A stretch of DNA of 64,000 bases from Comamonadaceae bacterium (GCA_027485235.1 JAIXRJ010000042.1:17806-81805); one strand, 5' to 3'; positions 1-9,810 are shown, counted from the stretch's first letter. Notes: generated by a model from the sequence alone, not told the origin. Numbers and translations: made by a program.

Positions 1-222
1 GGCATGGCGTTTGACACCTACTTCGAATCCGTCCTGTCGGCCACCTTCATCGCCGACCATGTGCATTTGGCTGAAGGACTGCACCGCAATGCCAAGCCAC
101 AAAACTGGAGTTTTGGCATCAAGCCCTTAGCACCCCGCTGGGTGCCCGATGCCCCGAACTCGGTGTTCCAGTTGTCCCAATTTGTGGTGCCATCGTCCGC
201 GTCTTGGCACGCTTGACCCCTT

Positions 223-390
223 ATGCCCAAAGTTTTCAAAGGCAACAAGTCCTTCTTGCCCGTCAAAAGTTGTGAACGTTGCCAGCGTGAAATGACTTGG
301 CGCAAAGCCTGGGCCAAGAACTGGGAGCATGTCAAGTACTGTTCTCAAGCGTGTCGTTCTGCTGGCACTGCGGGTCCAAACCGCCGCTGA
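223..390 (+). CDS. DUF2256 small zinc-ribbon-like protein
   Basis: A 55-residue protein with the pattern seen in DUF2256: a basic N-terminus, CERC near residues 17-20, the tryptophan motif TWRKAWAKNWEHVKYC at 25-40 and a closing CSQAC at 40-44. The paired cysteines suggest metal binding; the family has no established function but is often found near photolyase/cryptochrome-type genes. Only 222 bases lie upstream in the window, so its true partner cannot be seen. It ends 44 bases before the end of the convergent AraC-type regulator gene. The family call is firm, the function unknown. Confidence 0.8.
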   Translation: MPKVFKGNKSFLPVKSCERCQREMTWRKAWAKNWEHVKYCSQACRSAGTAGPNRR

Positions 391-434
391 AGGGCTCGGC
401 GGCAATCCGCACAAGCAACTTGTGCTGATGGGGT

Positions 435-1487
435 TCAGATGGCGCTGGTTCCGTCATCCATGCTTGGATGCCCTTGGCCGATACGGAACGCATCGGCCGT
501 GACCCCTGTCCACCCTTTGAAGGCTCGCATGAAGCTCTTCTCGTTGTGGAACCCCACCTCGGCCGCGATCTGTTTGATGGGGCGCTTTGAGCGCAGCAGC
601 AAGTCGCTGGCCAGGTCACGCCGCACGCTGTCCTTGAGTTGCTGCAAGCTCGCGCCTTCTTCTTTGAGTTGCCGGTGCAGGGTGCGGGTAGACAGGTTGA
701 GCCAGGCGGCCAGGTCGTCGGCGTTGCGGCTGTGTTCGGGGTGCTCGGCCAAGGTTTGGCGCACTTTTTCGACCAAGAGGCGGTCGCGCCGGTAAGGCCG
801 CACCGTGAGCAGCAGGGCGCGTTGCAGCATGCGTTGCAGGGCGGCTTCGTCGCGGCGCACCGGCAGCTGCAGGTAGCCGGCGTCAAAACTCAGCTGGCTG
901 TGCGCAGTGTTGAATTGGCTGGGGCCGTCAAACAGCACGCGGTAGCTGTTGATGTGGGGTGGTGGCGCAAAGTGCAATTGCGTCGCAGCCAGTGGGATGC
1001 GCGAATCGGTCAGCCAGCAGGCCACACCCAGTGCGTTGCGCAGCACCGACACGGTGCAGAACTCGCGCAGGGCTTGCAGGTCGTGGGTTTCGTGCAGTTC
1101 GATGTGGGCCAGCCCGTTCGAGGTGCTCAAGTTCAGCCGGATGTCGTCGGTCAGCAGGTTGTGGTGTCGACACCAGCGGGCCAGCGCCACGCCCAGGCTG
1201 GGGGCGGTCAGCGAGGCGCGCACCAGCATGCCGTAGCTGCCCCAAGGCAGGCGACGGCGAAACCAGCCCAGCGCCTCGTCGTCCAGCTCGCGCATAGCGG
1301 CCTCGCTCATCCATTCCATCTGCAAGGCGGTCACGCGGGCTTGTGCTTGCTTGAGCAAGCTTGGCGCAATTTGTGCCTTTTGCAAGGCTTGATGCGGGTC
1401 CATGCCGCGTTTTTCGTAAGCACCGACCATGGCTTGAATGAAAGCCATGGGCGTCTCTGCGCGTGAGGGCGGTGTGGAGGTGGACAT
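435..1487 (-). CDS. AraC-family transcriptional regulator (arabinose-binding-like N-terminus)
   Basis: A 350-residue regulator. Residues about 40-225 match the N-terminal ligand/dimer domain typical of OruR/ArgR-like AraC members, and residues about 250-340 form the double helix-turn-helix, with the family signature [20 protein letters not shown] in the second one. I start at the ATG at 1487 (protein begins MSTSTPP) because the upstream extension has no better ribosome site. It is divergent from the methylcrotonyl-CoA carboxylase gene with about 100 bases between starts, so it probably controls the leucine/isovalerate cluster in response to a pathway intermediate; that role is inferred from position. 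No operator could be identified by eye. Confidence 0.88.
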   Translation of the reverse strand: MSTSTPPSRAETPMAFIQAMVGAYEKRGMDPHQALQKAQIAPSLLKQAQARVTALQMEWMSEAAMRELDDEALGWFRRRLPWGSYGMLVRASLTAPSLGVALARWCRHHNLLTDDIRLNLSTSNGLAHIELHETHDLQALREFCTVSVLRNALGVACWLTDSRIPLAATQLHFAPPPHINSYRVLFDGPSQFNTAHSQLSFDAGYLQLPVRRDEAALQRMLQRALLLTVRPYRRDRLLVEKVRQTLAEHPEHSRNADDLAAWLNLSTRTLHRQLKEEGASLQQLKDSVRRDLASDLLLRSKRPIKQIAAEVGFHNEKSFMRAFKGWTGVTADAFRIGQGHPSMDDGTSAI

Positions 1488-1585
1488 GTTTGGGTATTTT
1501 GGCAGGATTTGCAACCCCTATGGCCTGTGCGCGGCCAGGGCTGCGCTTTATGCTGGCGGCTGTACGCGATCCCATTGGAAGCACC

Positions 1586-3193
1586 ATGACCGTTTTGCAC
1601 TCTCAACTCAACCCCCGCTCGGCCGAATTTGCGGCCAACGCCGCCGCCATGCAGGCCGTGGTGGATGACTTGCGCGCCCATCTGGAGCGTGTGGCCCAAG
1701 GCGGCGGCGAAGCCGCCCGCGCCAAGCACACCGCCCGGGGCAAGTTGCTGCCGCGTGACCGTGTGCAAATGCTGCTCGACCCCGGCACGCCTTTCCTCGA
1801 AGTCGCGCCGCTGGCCGCCCTCAACATGTACAACAACGACGCGCCCAGCTCGGGCGTGATCGTAGGCATTGGCCGCGTGAGCGGGGTGGACTGCATGATT
1901 GTGTGCAACGACGCCACGGTGAAGGGCGGCACCTACTACCCCCTCACGGTGAAAAAGCACTTGCGCGCCCAAGAGATCGCGCAGCAAAACCGCTTGCCTT
2001 GCATTTATTTGGTGGACTCGGGCGGTGCCAACCTGCCCAACCAGGACGAGGTCTTTCCGGACCGCGACCACTTCGGCCGCATCTTCTTCAACCAGGCCAA
2101 TATGAGCGCGCAAGGCATCGCGCAGATCGCCGTGGTCATGGGCAGCTGCACCGCAGGCGGCGCCTATGTGCCCGCCATGAGCGACGAAACCATCATCGTG
2201 AAAAACCAGGGCACCATCTTTTTGGGCGGCCCGCCTTTGGTCAAAGCCGCCACCGGCGAGGTGGTGAGCGCCGAAGATCTGGGCGGTGGCGATGTGCACA
2301 CGCGCCTCTCGGGCGTGGCCGACCACTTGGCGCAAAACGATGTGCATGCTTTGTCTTTGGCGCGTCAGGCCGTCAAGAACCTGAACGCGAAAAAGGCCCC
2401 CAACATCGCCACACACACGCCCGTGCCGCCCAAGTACGAGGCCAAAGAACTGTACGGCGTGATCCCGACCGACACGCGCCAACCGTTTGACGTGCGCGAA
2501 ATCATCGCCCGCATCGTGGACGGCTCGGAGTTCGACGAGTTCAAATCGCGCTTTGGCACCACCTTGATCTGCGGCTTTGCCCGCATCGAGGGCATGCCGG
2601 TGGGCATCATCGCCAACAACGGCATTTTGTTCAGCGAATCGGCCTTGAAGGGCGCGCATTTCATCGAGCTGTGCTGCCAGCGCAAGATCCCGTTGGTGTT
2701 TTTGCAAAACATCACCGGCTTCATGGTCGGGCGCAAATACGAAAACGAAGGCATCGCCCGCAACGGCGCGAAGATGGTCACAGCCGTGGCAACCGCCGCA
2801 GTGCCCAAGTTCACCATCATCATCGGCGGCAGCTTTGGCGCGGGCAACTACGGCATGTGCGGCCGCGCTTACAGCCCCCGCTTTTTGTGGATGTGGCCCA
2901 ACGCCCGCATCAGCGTCATGGGCGGCGAGCAGGCGGCCAGCGTCTTGGCCACCGTCAAGCGCGACGGCATCGAGGGCAAGGGCGGCCAGTGGAGCGCCGA
3001 CGAAGAAGCCGCGTTCAAAGCCCCCATCAAAGAGCAGTACGAGGTGCAGGGTCACCCTTATTACGCGACCGCACGCCTGTGGGACGACGGCATCATCGAC
3101 CCGGCCGACACCCGCCGCGTGCTGGCGCTGGGCCTGAGCGCATCGCTCAATGCGCCGATCCCTGACACGAAATTTGGACTTTTCCGAATGTGA
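1586..3193 (+). CDS. mccB: Methylcrotonoyl-CoA carboxylase beta (carboxyltransferase) subunit
   Basis: A 535-residue carboxyltransferase that moves CO2 from biotin to 3-methylcrotonyl-CoA, making 3-methylglutaconyl-CoA in leucine breakdown. Length and order of blocks fit the family: [11 protein letters not shown] near 50, the acyl-CoA pocket around [30 protein letters not shown] near 150 and the second crotonase-like half with [15 protein letters not shown] and [19 protein letters not shown]. The NMxxxG-type blocks and the [12 protein letters not shown] signature point to MccB rather than to propionyl-CoA carboxylase. The ATG at 1586 gives the usual N-terminus; the reading frame is open further upstream but that part is not conserved-looking. 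The partner alpha subunit lies at 5719-7728. Confidence 0.95.
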   Translation: MTVLHSQLNPRSAEFAANAAAMQAVVDDLRAHLERVAQGGGEAARAKHTARGKLLPRDRVQMLLDPGTPFLEVAPLAALNMYNNDAPSSGVIVGIGRVSGVDCMIVCNDATVKGGTYYPLTVKKHLRAQEIAQQNRLPCIYLVDSGGANLPNQDEVFPDRDHFGRIFFNQANMSAQGIAQIAVVMGSCTAGGAYVPAMSDETIIVKNQGTIFLGGPPLVKAATGEVVSAEDLGGGDVHTRLSGVADHLAQNDVHALSLARQAVKNLNAKKAPNIATHTPVPPKYEAKELYGVIPTDTRQPFDVREIIARIVDGSEFDEFKSRFGTTLICGFARIEGMPVGIIANNGILFSESALKGAHFIELCCQRKIPLVFLQNITGFMVGRKYENEGIARNGAKMVTAVATAAVPKFTIIIGGSFGAGNYGMCGRAYSPRFLWMWPNARISVMGGEQAASVLATVKRDGIEGKGGQWSADEEAAFKAPIKEQYEVQGHPYYATARLWDDGIIDPADTRRVLALGLSASLNAPIPDTKFGLFRM

Positions 3194-3237
3194 TGTGCAT
3201 GACCTTTCAAATTCACACGACTTGAAGGACTGGACAC

Positions 3238-3771
3238 ATGGCCACAATGAACACATCCCCTTTGCACACCCACTTCAGCGGTCTGGCGCGTTACCACGTC
3301 TGGGCCACACACCGCTTGCTCGAAGCGGTCTCGCGCGTGTCAGCCGAAGACTACCAACGCGACTTGGGTCTTTTTTTCAAAAGCATCCACGGCACGCTGA
3401 ACCTCATGCTGGTGGCCGAGCACCTGCTGTGGTATCCACGATTTGCCAAAGGCGCGTCGCCCGTGCTGGCGCTGGACGCCGAGGTGGAACCCCACCGTGA
3501 ACGCTTGGCGCAAGCCCTGAACGGTGGCGCGGCGAACTGGTCGCACCTGCTGGCCAGCTTGCCCCGAGAGCCCTTTGACAGCCACCTGGACTACCAGACC
3601 AGCAAGGGCGAGCCCAGATCGCTGCCGTTTGCGGCCACGCTGGCGCATGTGTTCAACCACGCCACCCACCACCGGGGTCAGATCACCGCCGCATTGACGG
3701 CCTTGGGCCAGCCTTGCCCGGAGCTGGACATGGTGTGTTTCCTCCAAACTGAACAGGCCTCCAAAGCATGA
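3238..3771 (+). CDS. DinB/YfiT-fold protein
   Basis: A 177-residue helical protein of the DinB family. The three metal-binding histidines of the fold are recognisable: AEHLLW near residue 63 and HVFNHATHHRGQ near 140. Members are often thiol-dependent transferases or damage-inducible proteins, but many have no known reaction, and nothing here names a substrate. An AAGGA site 8 bases before the ATG supports this start. Its end overlaps the hydratase start by four bases (ATGA), so it is translated as part of the leucine-degradation operon. A role in the pathway is not obvious; a detoxifying side activity is possible. Confidence 0.85.
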   Translation: MATMNTSPLHTHFSGLARYHVWATHRLLEAVSRVSAEDYQRDLGLFFKSIHGTLNLMLVAEHLLWYPRFAKGASPVLALDAEVEPHRERLAQALNGGAANWSHLLASLPREPFDSHLDYQTSKGEPRSLPFAATLAHVFNHATHHRGQITAALTALGQPCPELDMVCFLQTEQASKA

Positions 3772-4550
3772 GCCAAGCCCTGAACATGTCCACTCAAAAG
3801 AGTGTGCACACCATCACGTTGTCGCGCCCCGATGTGCGCAACGCCTTCAATGATGAGGTCATCGCCGAGTTGAAAAATGCATTTCTGGCGGTGGCACAAG
3901 ATGCATCGGTCCGTTGTGTGGTGCTGGCCGCCGAGGGCCCCGCCTTTTGTGCCGGTGCTGACCTCAACTGGATGCGCCGCATGGCCGATTACACCCGCGA
4001 CGAAAACCTGGCCGATGCAGGCGATCTGGCGGCGATGTTGCGCGCCATTTACGAATGTCCGCAGCCCACCATCGCCCGCGTGCAGGGCGACGTGTACGCC
4101 GGTGGCATGGGTCTGGTGGCGGCGTGTGACATGGCCGTCAGCGTGGACACCGCCCATTACTGCCTGAGTGAAGTCAAGCTGGGGCTGATCCCGGCGACCA
4201 TCAGCCCCTATGTGGTCCGCGCCATGGGCGCGCGTGCGGCACACCGTTATTTTTTGACGGCCGAGCGTTTTGCTGCGGTCGAGGCGCACCGCATCGGCCT
4301 GGTGCACGAGGTGGTGGCCGCCGATGCGCTGGACGCCAAAATAGCCGAACTGACGCAAGCGCTGGTCAATGCCAGCCCCCGGGCCCTTCGAGCTTGTAAA
4401 AAGCTGGTCCAAGAGGTGGCCGAGCGAGACATCAACGATGCTTTGGTGCGCATGACGGTGGAAGGCATTGCCGACATCCGTGCCAGCATCGAGGGCAAAG
4501 AGGGTGTGCAGTCCTTTTTGCAAAAGCGCAAACCGAATTGGCTGATATGA
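3768..4550 (+). CDS. liuC: Enoyl-CoA hydratase family, probable methylglutaconyl-CoA hydratase
   Basis: A 260-residue crotonase-fold protein. It shows the oxyanion-hole segments PAFCAGADLNWM (about residues 60-71) and GDVYAGGMGLVAACD (about 105-119), and the acidic residue block CLSEVKLGLIPATISPYV near 135-152 that is typical of methylglutaconyl-CoA hydratases. The expected reaction is 3-methylglutaconyl-CoA plus water to HMG-CoA, the step between the carboxylase and HMG-CoA lyase genes found on either side. It overlaps both neighbours by four bases (ATGA), which indicates coupled translation. The family is certain; the exact substrate is inferred from the cluster. Confidence 0.92.
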   Translation: MSQALNMSTQKSVHTITLSRPDVRNAFNDEVIAELKNAFLAVAQDASVRCVVLAAEGPAFCAGADLNWMRRMADYTRDENLADAGDLAAMLRAIYECPQPTIARVQGDVYAGGMGLVAACDMAVSVDTAHYCLSEVKLGLIPATISPYVVRAMGARAAHRYFLTAERFAAVEAHRIGLVHEVVAADALDAKIAELTQALVNASPRALRACKKLVQEVAERDINDALVRMTVEGIADIRASIEGKEGVQSFLQKRKPNWLI

Positions 4551-5719
4551 CTGCTTATCAACGGATCCTGACCGCATTTCTGGTCCTGATATTTTCAGGT
4601 GGGGTGGCCGTAACCGCCCAAACCCTCGAAGAGCCAGCCTTGGCGAAAGACCTGCACGAAGAGATTCACCGCATCGAAGTCACGGTGAAGGATCTGTACA
4701 ACCGATCCGAATCCAAAAAAATTCCATTGACGGTGTTCAAACCCAACGGTGAGGGACCCTTCCCTCTTGTGATCTTGAACCATGGCCGAGCGGGCAGTCC
4801 CGATAGACGCATGCAACCCTTGCGCTTTCGTTATGAGCCGCAAGCCCGTTATTTCGTAGGCAAAGGTTTTGTGGTCATCGTACCCACTCGGGTTGGATAC
4901 GGAGAGTCTTTTGGAGACTTTGATCCTGAAACCAACGGCGGCGGCTGTTCCACACCACAAATTGAGCCGATGAGCATCGCGGCTTCAGAGCAGGTCTTGG
5001 CCGCGCACAGCTTCGCCAAAAGTTTGAAATTTGTTGACACATCCCGCTGGTGGGTCATGGGTCAGTCGGTGGGCGGGTTGACCGCAGTGGCGACAGTGTG
5101 GCGCAACCCCGCGGGTTTACAAGGCGGAATCAATTTTGCAGGCGGCACGGGCGGCGACCCGGTGGCACGTCCGGGGCAATCTTGTGGCGTGACTCAAATT
5201 GCACGCCTGTTGAAAAACAAAGCCACAGCAGCCCAAGCCGACATGTTGTGGCTGTATTGGGAAAACGACTTGTTTTGGGGTCAGCAGGCTCCTCGCGAAT
5301 GGCATCAAGCTTGGACTGAAGGCGGCGGCCGTGCGCAATTTCACCAATTGCCCGCCTTTGGCAAAGATGGGCATTCTGGATTCAGCAGTGACATGGACCA
5401 CTGGGTGCCTTTGGTCGATGCCTATTTGGCCAAAGCCGGCATCACCCAGTCCGCATTACCACCGGTGCCCGAAGCCACTGGCTTTGCTGACGTGGCGGAC
5501 CTGAGCAAAGTCCCGATCAGTGCCGATCACATTCAAAAACTGTACACACGATTTTTGAGCAGTCCCGTGCCACGCGCCTTTGCCATCGGGCCGAATGGCG
5601 CTGTGGCTTTTGCCCATGGTGATTGGGCGATCGGGCGAGCTTTGGGTTTTTGCCAGTCAAGACGCGGTGCCCCATGCAGCTTGTATGCAGTTGACCAAAA
5701 AGTGGTCTGGAGAAATTGA
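4547..5719 (+). CDS. Secreted alpha/beta hydrolase (dienelactone-hydrolase-like)
   Basis: A 390-residue protein with an N-terminal signal peptide (hydrophobic residues about 8-26, then VTAQT). The mature part looks like an alpha/beta hydrolase: FPLVILNHGRAG near 70, then the nucleophile elbow GQSVGG near 170 and a late histidine in KDGHSGF near 280. The substrate is unknown; esterase or peptidase activity would both fit. It sits between the hydratase and the biotin carboxylase subunit, overlapping the first by four bases and the second by one base, so it is an integral member of the operon although it should act outside the cytoplasm. That placement is odd for a CoA-ester pathway. Confidence 0.8.
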   Translation: MTAYQRILTAFLVLIFSGGVAVTAQTLEEPALAKDLHEEIHRIEVTVKDLYNRSESKKIPLTVFKPNGEGPFPLVILNHGRAGSPDRRMQPLRFRYEPQARYFVGKGFVVIVPTRVGYGESFGDFDPETNGGGCSTPQIEPMSIAASEQVLAAHSFAKSLKFVDTSRWWVMGQSVGGLTAVATVWRNPAGLQGGINFAGGTGGDPVARPGQSCGVTQIARLLKNKATAAQADMLWLYWENDLFWGQQAPREWHQAWTEGGGRAQFHQLPAFGKDGHSGFSSDMDHWVPLVDAYLAKAGITQSALPPVPEATGFADVADLSKVPISADHIQKLYTRFLSSPVPRAFAIGPNGAVAFAHGDWAIGRALGFCQSRRGAPCSLYAVDQKVVWRN

Positions 5720-7728
5720 TGTTTAAAAAAATCCTGATCGCCAACCGTGGCGAAATCGCTTGCCGCGTTGCGGCCACCGCCCGTCGTATCGGCATCCAGA
5801 CCGTAGCGGTTTATTCAGACGCTGACGCCGGCGCCAAGCATGTCCTGGCCTGCGATGAAGCCGTGCATGTGGGCGGCTCTGCGCCCAAAGACAGCTACCT
5901 GCGCTGGGAGCGCATCTTGCAAGCGGCCAAAGACACGGGCGCCGAGGCGGTGCACCCCGGTTATGGCTTCTTGAGCGAGAACGAGGACTTTGCCAAGGCT
6001 TGTGCGGCCGCCGGTCTGGTGTTCATCGGCCCGCCTGCATCGGCGATTTTGGCGATGGGCCTCAAGGCTGAATCCAAGCGCCTGATGGAAGCGGCCGGTG
6101 TGCCGCTGGTGCCCGGTTACCATGGGGCTGACCAGGACCCGGCGCTGCTGCAAGCCGAGGCGGACCGCATCGGTTACCCCGCCCTCATCAAAGCCAGCGC
6201 AGGCGGCGGTGGCAAAGGCATGCGCGTGGTCGACAAGTCCGAAGACTTTGCTGCGGCTCTCGCCAGCTGCAAGCGTGAAGCCATGAACAGCTTTGGCAGC
6301 GACGCGGTGTTGATTGAAAAATACGTGCAACGCCCGCGCCACATCGAGATCCAGGTGTTTGGCGACATGCAGGGCAACTGCGTGTACCTGTTCGAGCGCG
6401 ATTGCTCGGTGCAGCGTCGTCACCAAAAAGTGTTGGAAGAAGCGCCAGCCCCCGGCATGACCGAAGCTTTGCGAGCGCAAATGGGTGCCGCCGCCGTGGC
6501 AGCGGCCAAGGCTGTGAACTACGTGGGCGCGGGCACGGTGGAATTCATCGTGGCGCAAACCGCCTATGACCAACCCGAATCCATGACATTTTTCTTCATG
6601 GAAATGAACACCCGTTTGCAGGTCGAGCACCCGGTCACCGAGGCCATCACCGGCCTCGATTTGGTGGAGTGGCAACTGCGTGTGGCCAGCGGCGAGCCGC
6701 TGCCACTGCGCCAGGACCAGTTGCGCATACAGGGCCATGCCATTGAGGCGCGGATCTGTGCCGAAAACCCCGACAACAACTTTTTGCCCGCCACCGGCAC
6801 CTTGCAGGTCTACCGCAAGCCGCAAGCAAGCAGTTTTGAGCGGAACACCGTGCGCGTGGACGACGGCGTGCGCGAGGGCGACACCATCAGCCCGTTTTAC
6901 GACTCGATGGTGGCCAAGCTGATTGTGCACGGCGACACCCGCGAACAAGCCCTGGCCCGCTTGGACACCGCGCTGGCCCAGATCCACATCGTGGGCCTGA
7001 ACACCAATGTGCAGTTTTTGCGCCATGTGGTGCGTTCGCCCGCTTTTGCCCAGGCGCAGCTTGACACTGCGCTGATCCAGCGTGAAGCGGCGGTGTTGTT
7101 CAATCAGGAAACCGTGGGTTTGTCTGCAGCCGTGGCCGCTGTGGTGGCCCACACCTTGCAGGCCGAAAAAGCCTTGCAGGGCCATGACCCCTTCAGCCGT
7201 CGCGATGGCTGGCAGTCGCACGGGGTGGCGCAGCGCCGCTTCGAGTTTGTCTGGCAAGACCAGCCGCGCTCGGCCCGCCTGAGTTATTTGCACGATGGCG
7301 CAGTCAGCTTGTCGCTTGAAGACCATGAACCCGTGTCGGGCACGCTCAACTTTGCGCCCGATGGCCAAGGCCTTGGGGTGCAGTGGGGCGGTGCACGCTG
7401 TTTCAGCCAGATCGACTGGCAGGGCGAAACCGCGCACATCTTCACGCCCCAGGGGGCGACCCGCATCACCGTGCTCGACCCGCTGGCCCACGCGGGCGAG
7501 GTTGCGCAAGAAGGCGGGCGTCTGACGGCCCCCATGCCCGGCAAGGTGGTGTCGTTTGCGGTCAAGGCGGGTGACAAGGTCCAAGCCGGACAAGCGCTGG
7601 CCGTGATGGAAGCCATGAAGATGGAACACACCATCCGTGCGCCCCAAGACGGCACCGTGCACGAGTTGCTTTATGCGCCGGGTGACCAAGTGGCCGATGG
7701 CGCTGAGCTGCTCAAGTTGACTTCCTAG
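5719..7728 (+). CDS. mccA: Methylcrotonoyl-CoA carboxylase alpha (biotin carboxylase/BCCP) subunit
   Basis: A 669-residue biotin-dependent carboxylase subunit. The biotin carboxylase half begins FKKILIANRGEIACRV, carries the ATP-grasp glycine loop KASAGGGGKGMRVV near 160 and the MNTRLQVEHPVTE block near 290. A BT-type linker follows, and the C-terminal biotinyl domain has AVMEAMKMEHTI near 630-641, with the biotinylated lysine in MKM. The subunit charges biotin with CO2 using ATP and hands it to the beta subunit at 1586-3193. I prefer the ATG at 5719, whose first base is the last base of the preceding stop, over a TTG just upstream. Geranyl- or propionyl-CoA carboxylase are less likely given the neighbours. 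Confidence 0.95.
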   Translation: MFKKILIANRGEIACRVAATARRIGIQTVAVYSDADAGAKHVLACDEAVHVGGSAPKDSYLRWERILQAAKDTGAEAVHPGYGFLSENEDFAKACAAAGLVFIGPPASAILAMGLKAESKRLMEAAGVPLVPGYHGADQDPALLQAEADRIGYPALIKASAGGGGKGMRVVDKSEDFAAALASCKREAMNSFGSDAVLIEKYVQRPRHIEIQVFGDMQGNCVYLFERDCSVQRRHQKVLEEAPAPGMTEALRAQMGAAAVAAAKAVNYVGAGTVEFIVAQTAYDQPESMTFFFMEMNTRLQVEHPVTEAITGLDLVEWQLRVASGEPLPLRQDQLRIQGHAIEARICAENPDNNFLPATGTLQVYRKPQASSFERNTVRVDDGVREGDTISPFYDSMVAKLIVHGDTREQALARLDTALAQIHIVGLNTNVQFLRHVVRSPAFAQAQLDTALIQREAAVLFNQETVGLSAAVAAVVAHTLQAEKALQGHDPFSRRDGWQSHGVAQRRFEFVWQDQPRSARLSYLHDGAVSLSLEDHEPVSGTLNFAPDGQGLGVQWGGARCFSQIDWQGETAHIFTPQGATRITVLDPLAHAGEVAQEGGRLTAPMPGKVVSFAVKAGDKVQAGQALAVMEAMKMEHTIRAPQDGTVHELLYAPGDQVADGAELLKLTS

Positions 7729-7739
7729 CACCGGCTTCA

Positions 7740-7845
7740 TGCGGGAGCGGTGCCCCGTTCTAGAGGGTGGGCGCTGCATCCTTCGTTTAACTGTGTGAGC
7801 AGCAACCTGCGCTTGACTGTGGGAGCAGCACCCCGTGCGCGATCT
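7740..7845. repeat. REP-like repeats, three degenerate copies
   Basis: The 210-base spacer after mccA contains three related segments built on a GTGGGAGCRGCRCCCC-like core: GCGGGAGCGGTGCCCC near 7750, TGTGAGCAGCAACCTG near 7794 and GTGGGAGCAGCACCCC near 7821. The layout resembles the short extragenic REP families of proteobacteria. No transposase of the REP-associated type is present in the window. The classification rests on pattern only. Confidence 0.5.
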
Positions 7846-7938
7846 GCCTGCATGCCCCAACCGCGCCATCGGTTCTCATGAAGCAGTGGGCTAACCCACG
7901 CGACAGAGGGGCGATGCGCTTGCTGACAAAATCCAGCC

Positions 7939-8859
7939 ATGAACATCACCATCTGCTTTGAAAAGCTCGACCCGACACCTTGGGTGCAGGGCTTGCAGCG
8001 CGCTTTTCCGCAGGCCACCGTTTCTGCCTGGGTGCCCGGCGCACCCCAGGCCGATCACGCCATCGTCTGGGCCCCGCCTCAACAATTCATCGACGAGCAA
8101 GCTGGCTTACAGACCTTGTTCAACATCGGTGCAGGCGTTGACGCCCTGCTGCAGCTGCGCTTGCCGGTCAGCCTCAAGGTGGTGCGGCTGGACGATGCGG
8201 GCATGTCGGTGCAGATGGCCGAGTACGTGTGCCATGCGGTGATCCGCCATTTCCGCGAGTTCGACGTTTACGACACCGACACCCAATCGGGCAAATGGTC
8301 TTACCGCAAGCCACGCAGCCGCGCCGACTTTACCGTCGGTGTCATGGGCCTGGGCGTGCTGGGCGAGCGCGTGGCCAAAGCGCTGCAGGTGTTCGAATTT
8401 CCCGTGAACGGCTACAGTCGAAGCGCCAAAAACCTGCCCGGCATCCGCAGCTTCAGCGGGGCGCAAGGCTTGCCCGAGTTTTTGGCCACCACACGCGTGC
8501 TGGTCAACCTGATGCCGCTCACGCCCGAGACCGAGAACATCCTGAACCAGACCACCTTGTCGCAGCTGCCCCAAGGCGCTTACCTCATCAATGTGGCGCG
8601 GGGCAAGCATCTGGTCGAAGAAGACCTGATCACCCTGATCGACGGCGGGCATCTGGCGGGTGCGACACTGGACGTGTTCCGCACCGAGCCGCTGCCTGCC
8701 GATCACCCGTTTTGGCAGCACCCCCAAATCACCGTCACGCCCCACACCTCGGCCCGCACTCTGCGCGAAGAAAGCATCGCGCAAATCGTGGGCAAAATCC
8801 AGGCCTTGCAGCATGGGGAGGCGATCAACGGTGTGGTCGATCCCCAGCGCGGTTATTGA
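7939..8859 (+). CDS. ghrA: Glyoxylate/hydroxypyruvate reductase A-like D-2-hydroxyacid dehydrogenase
   Basis: A 306-residue NAD(P)H-dependent 2-hydroxyacid dehydrogenase of the GhrA subgroup. The Rossmann segment GVMGLGVLGERVAKAL is at about 134-149, followed by the catalytic Arg in NVARGKHL (near 220), Glu in FRTEPLP (near 249) and His in TPHTSA (near 267). GhrA enzymes reduce glyoxylate and hydroxypyruvate in the cytoplasm. It sits between the two blocks of the leucine cluster and is followed 8 bases later by HMG-CoA lyase, so the two are probably co-transcribed. Its role beside leucine breakdown is unclear, and reduction of another 2-oxoacid is possible. Confidence 0.88.
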   Translation: MNITICFEKLDPTPWVQGLQRAFPQATVSAWVPGAPQADHAIVWAPPQQFIDEQAGLQTLFNIGAGVDALLQLRLPVSLKVVRLDDAGMSVQMAEYVCHAVIRHFREFDVYDTDTQSGKWSYRKPRSRADFTVGVMGLGVLGERVAKALQVFEFPVNGYSRSAKNLPGIRSFSGAQGLPEFLATTRVLVNLMPLTPETENILNQTTLSQLPQGAYLINVARGKHLVEEDLITLIDGGHLAGATLDVFRTEPLPADHPFWQHPQITVTPHTSARTLREESIAQIVGKIQALQHGEAINGVVDPQRGY

Positions 8860-8867
8860 AAGTACTT

Positions 8868-9776
8868 ATGCCATTGCCCTCACGCGTTCAAATCATCGAC
8901 GTCGGCCCCCGTGACGGCCTGCAAAACGAAAAGCTGCCCGTGCCGGCGGCCATCAAGATCGAGCTGGTACACCGCTTGCAAGCCGCAGGTCTGACCGAAA
9001 TCGAAGTCACCAGTTTTGTCAGCCCCAAGTGGGTGCCCCAAATGGCCGATGCCGCCGCTGTGATGGCCGGTATTCAGCGCCAAGCGGGCGTGCGTTACTC
9101 GGTGCTCACACCCAACCAAATCGGGTTTGAGGCGGCGGTCCATTCCAAACCCGACGAAATCGTGGTGTTTGGCGCAGCCAGCGAAGCCTTCAGCCGTAAA
9201 AACATCAATTGCTCCATTGCCGAGAGCATCGAGCGCTTTGCCCCGGTGGTGCAAGCCGCGCTGGCGGCCGGCATGGCGGTGCGCGGCGCCATGAGTTGCG
9301 CGGTGGGCTGTCCTTACGAAGGCGATGTGTCGCCCAGCAGCGTGTCTTACTTGGCCGGCCTGATGAAGCAAATTGGCGTACAGCGGGTGGACATGGCCGA
9401 CACCATTGGCACGGGCACACCGCTGAAAGTACAAAAGGCGATCGAAGCCACGCTTGAACATTTCGACGCCGACCACGTCTGCGGCCATTTTCACGACACC
9501 TACGGTCAGGCCCTGGCCAACACCTTGGCGGCATTGCAAATGGGCGTCTGGAACTTCCAGTCTTCGGTGGCGGGTCTGGGCGGCTGCCCCTACGCCAAAG
9601 GCGCCACCGGCAATGTGGCCACCGAAGACGTGGTGTACATGCTGCACGGCATGGGCATCTCCACCGGCATCGATCTGGACCAACTGGTGGATGCGGGCGC
9701 TTTCATCAGCGAGTTTTTGGGCCGACAACCGAACTCGAATGTGGCCAAGGCCATCCTCAACAAGCGGGCAGGTTGA
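8868..9776 (+). CDS. mvaB: Hydroxymethylglutaryl-CoA lyase
   Basis: A 302-residue TIM-barrel lyase that cleaves HMG-CoA into acetoacetate and acetyl-CoA, the last step of leucine degradation. It starts with the characteristic IIDVGPRDGLQNEK (metal-binding Asp and catalytic Arg), has EVTSFVSPKWVPQMAD near 45, the HFHDTYGQALAN metal-binding histidines near 205 and the glycine loop GLGGCPYAKGATGN with the active-site Cys near 238. All expected catalytic residues are present and the length is normal. The ATG at 8868 is chosen because the family begins immediately before the IIDVGPRDG strand. It completes the pathway begun by mccB, liuC and mccA upstream. Confidence 0.95.
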   Translation: MPLPSRVQIIDVGPRDGLQNEKLPVPAAIKIELVHRLQAAGLTEIEVTSFVSPKWVPQMADAAAVMAGIQRQAGVRYSVLTPNQIGFEAAVHSKPDEIVVFGAASEAFSRKNINCSIAESIERFAPVVQAALAAGMAVRGAMSCAVGCPYEGDVSPSSVSYLAGLMKQIGVQRVDMADTIGTGTPLKVQKAIEATLEHFDADHVCGHFHDTYGQALANTLAALQMGVWNFQSSVAGLGGCPYAKGATGNVATEDVVYMLHGMGISTGIDLDQLVDAGAFISEFLGRQPNSNVAKAILNKRAG

Positions 9777-9810
9777 GGCGCTGGACTTCAAACGCCGATG
9801 GGGTACAAAA

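Noticed and set aside
4..216. Open frame of 70 residues on the plus strand at the left edge
   Set aside because: It is open from the first base, shows no recognisable domain and has unremarkable composition; it could be the tail of a gene cut by the window, but nothing supports this.
1331..3256. Very long minus-strand open frame opposite mccB
   Set aside because: It is rich in His/Gly/Ala/Val as expected for an antisense frame in GC-rich DNA and overlaps a certain gene completely.
5815..7869. 684-residue minus-strand open frame opposite mccA
   Set aside because: Antisense shadow of a well-supported biotin carboxylase gene, without domain resemblance or ribosome site.
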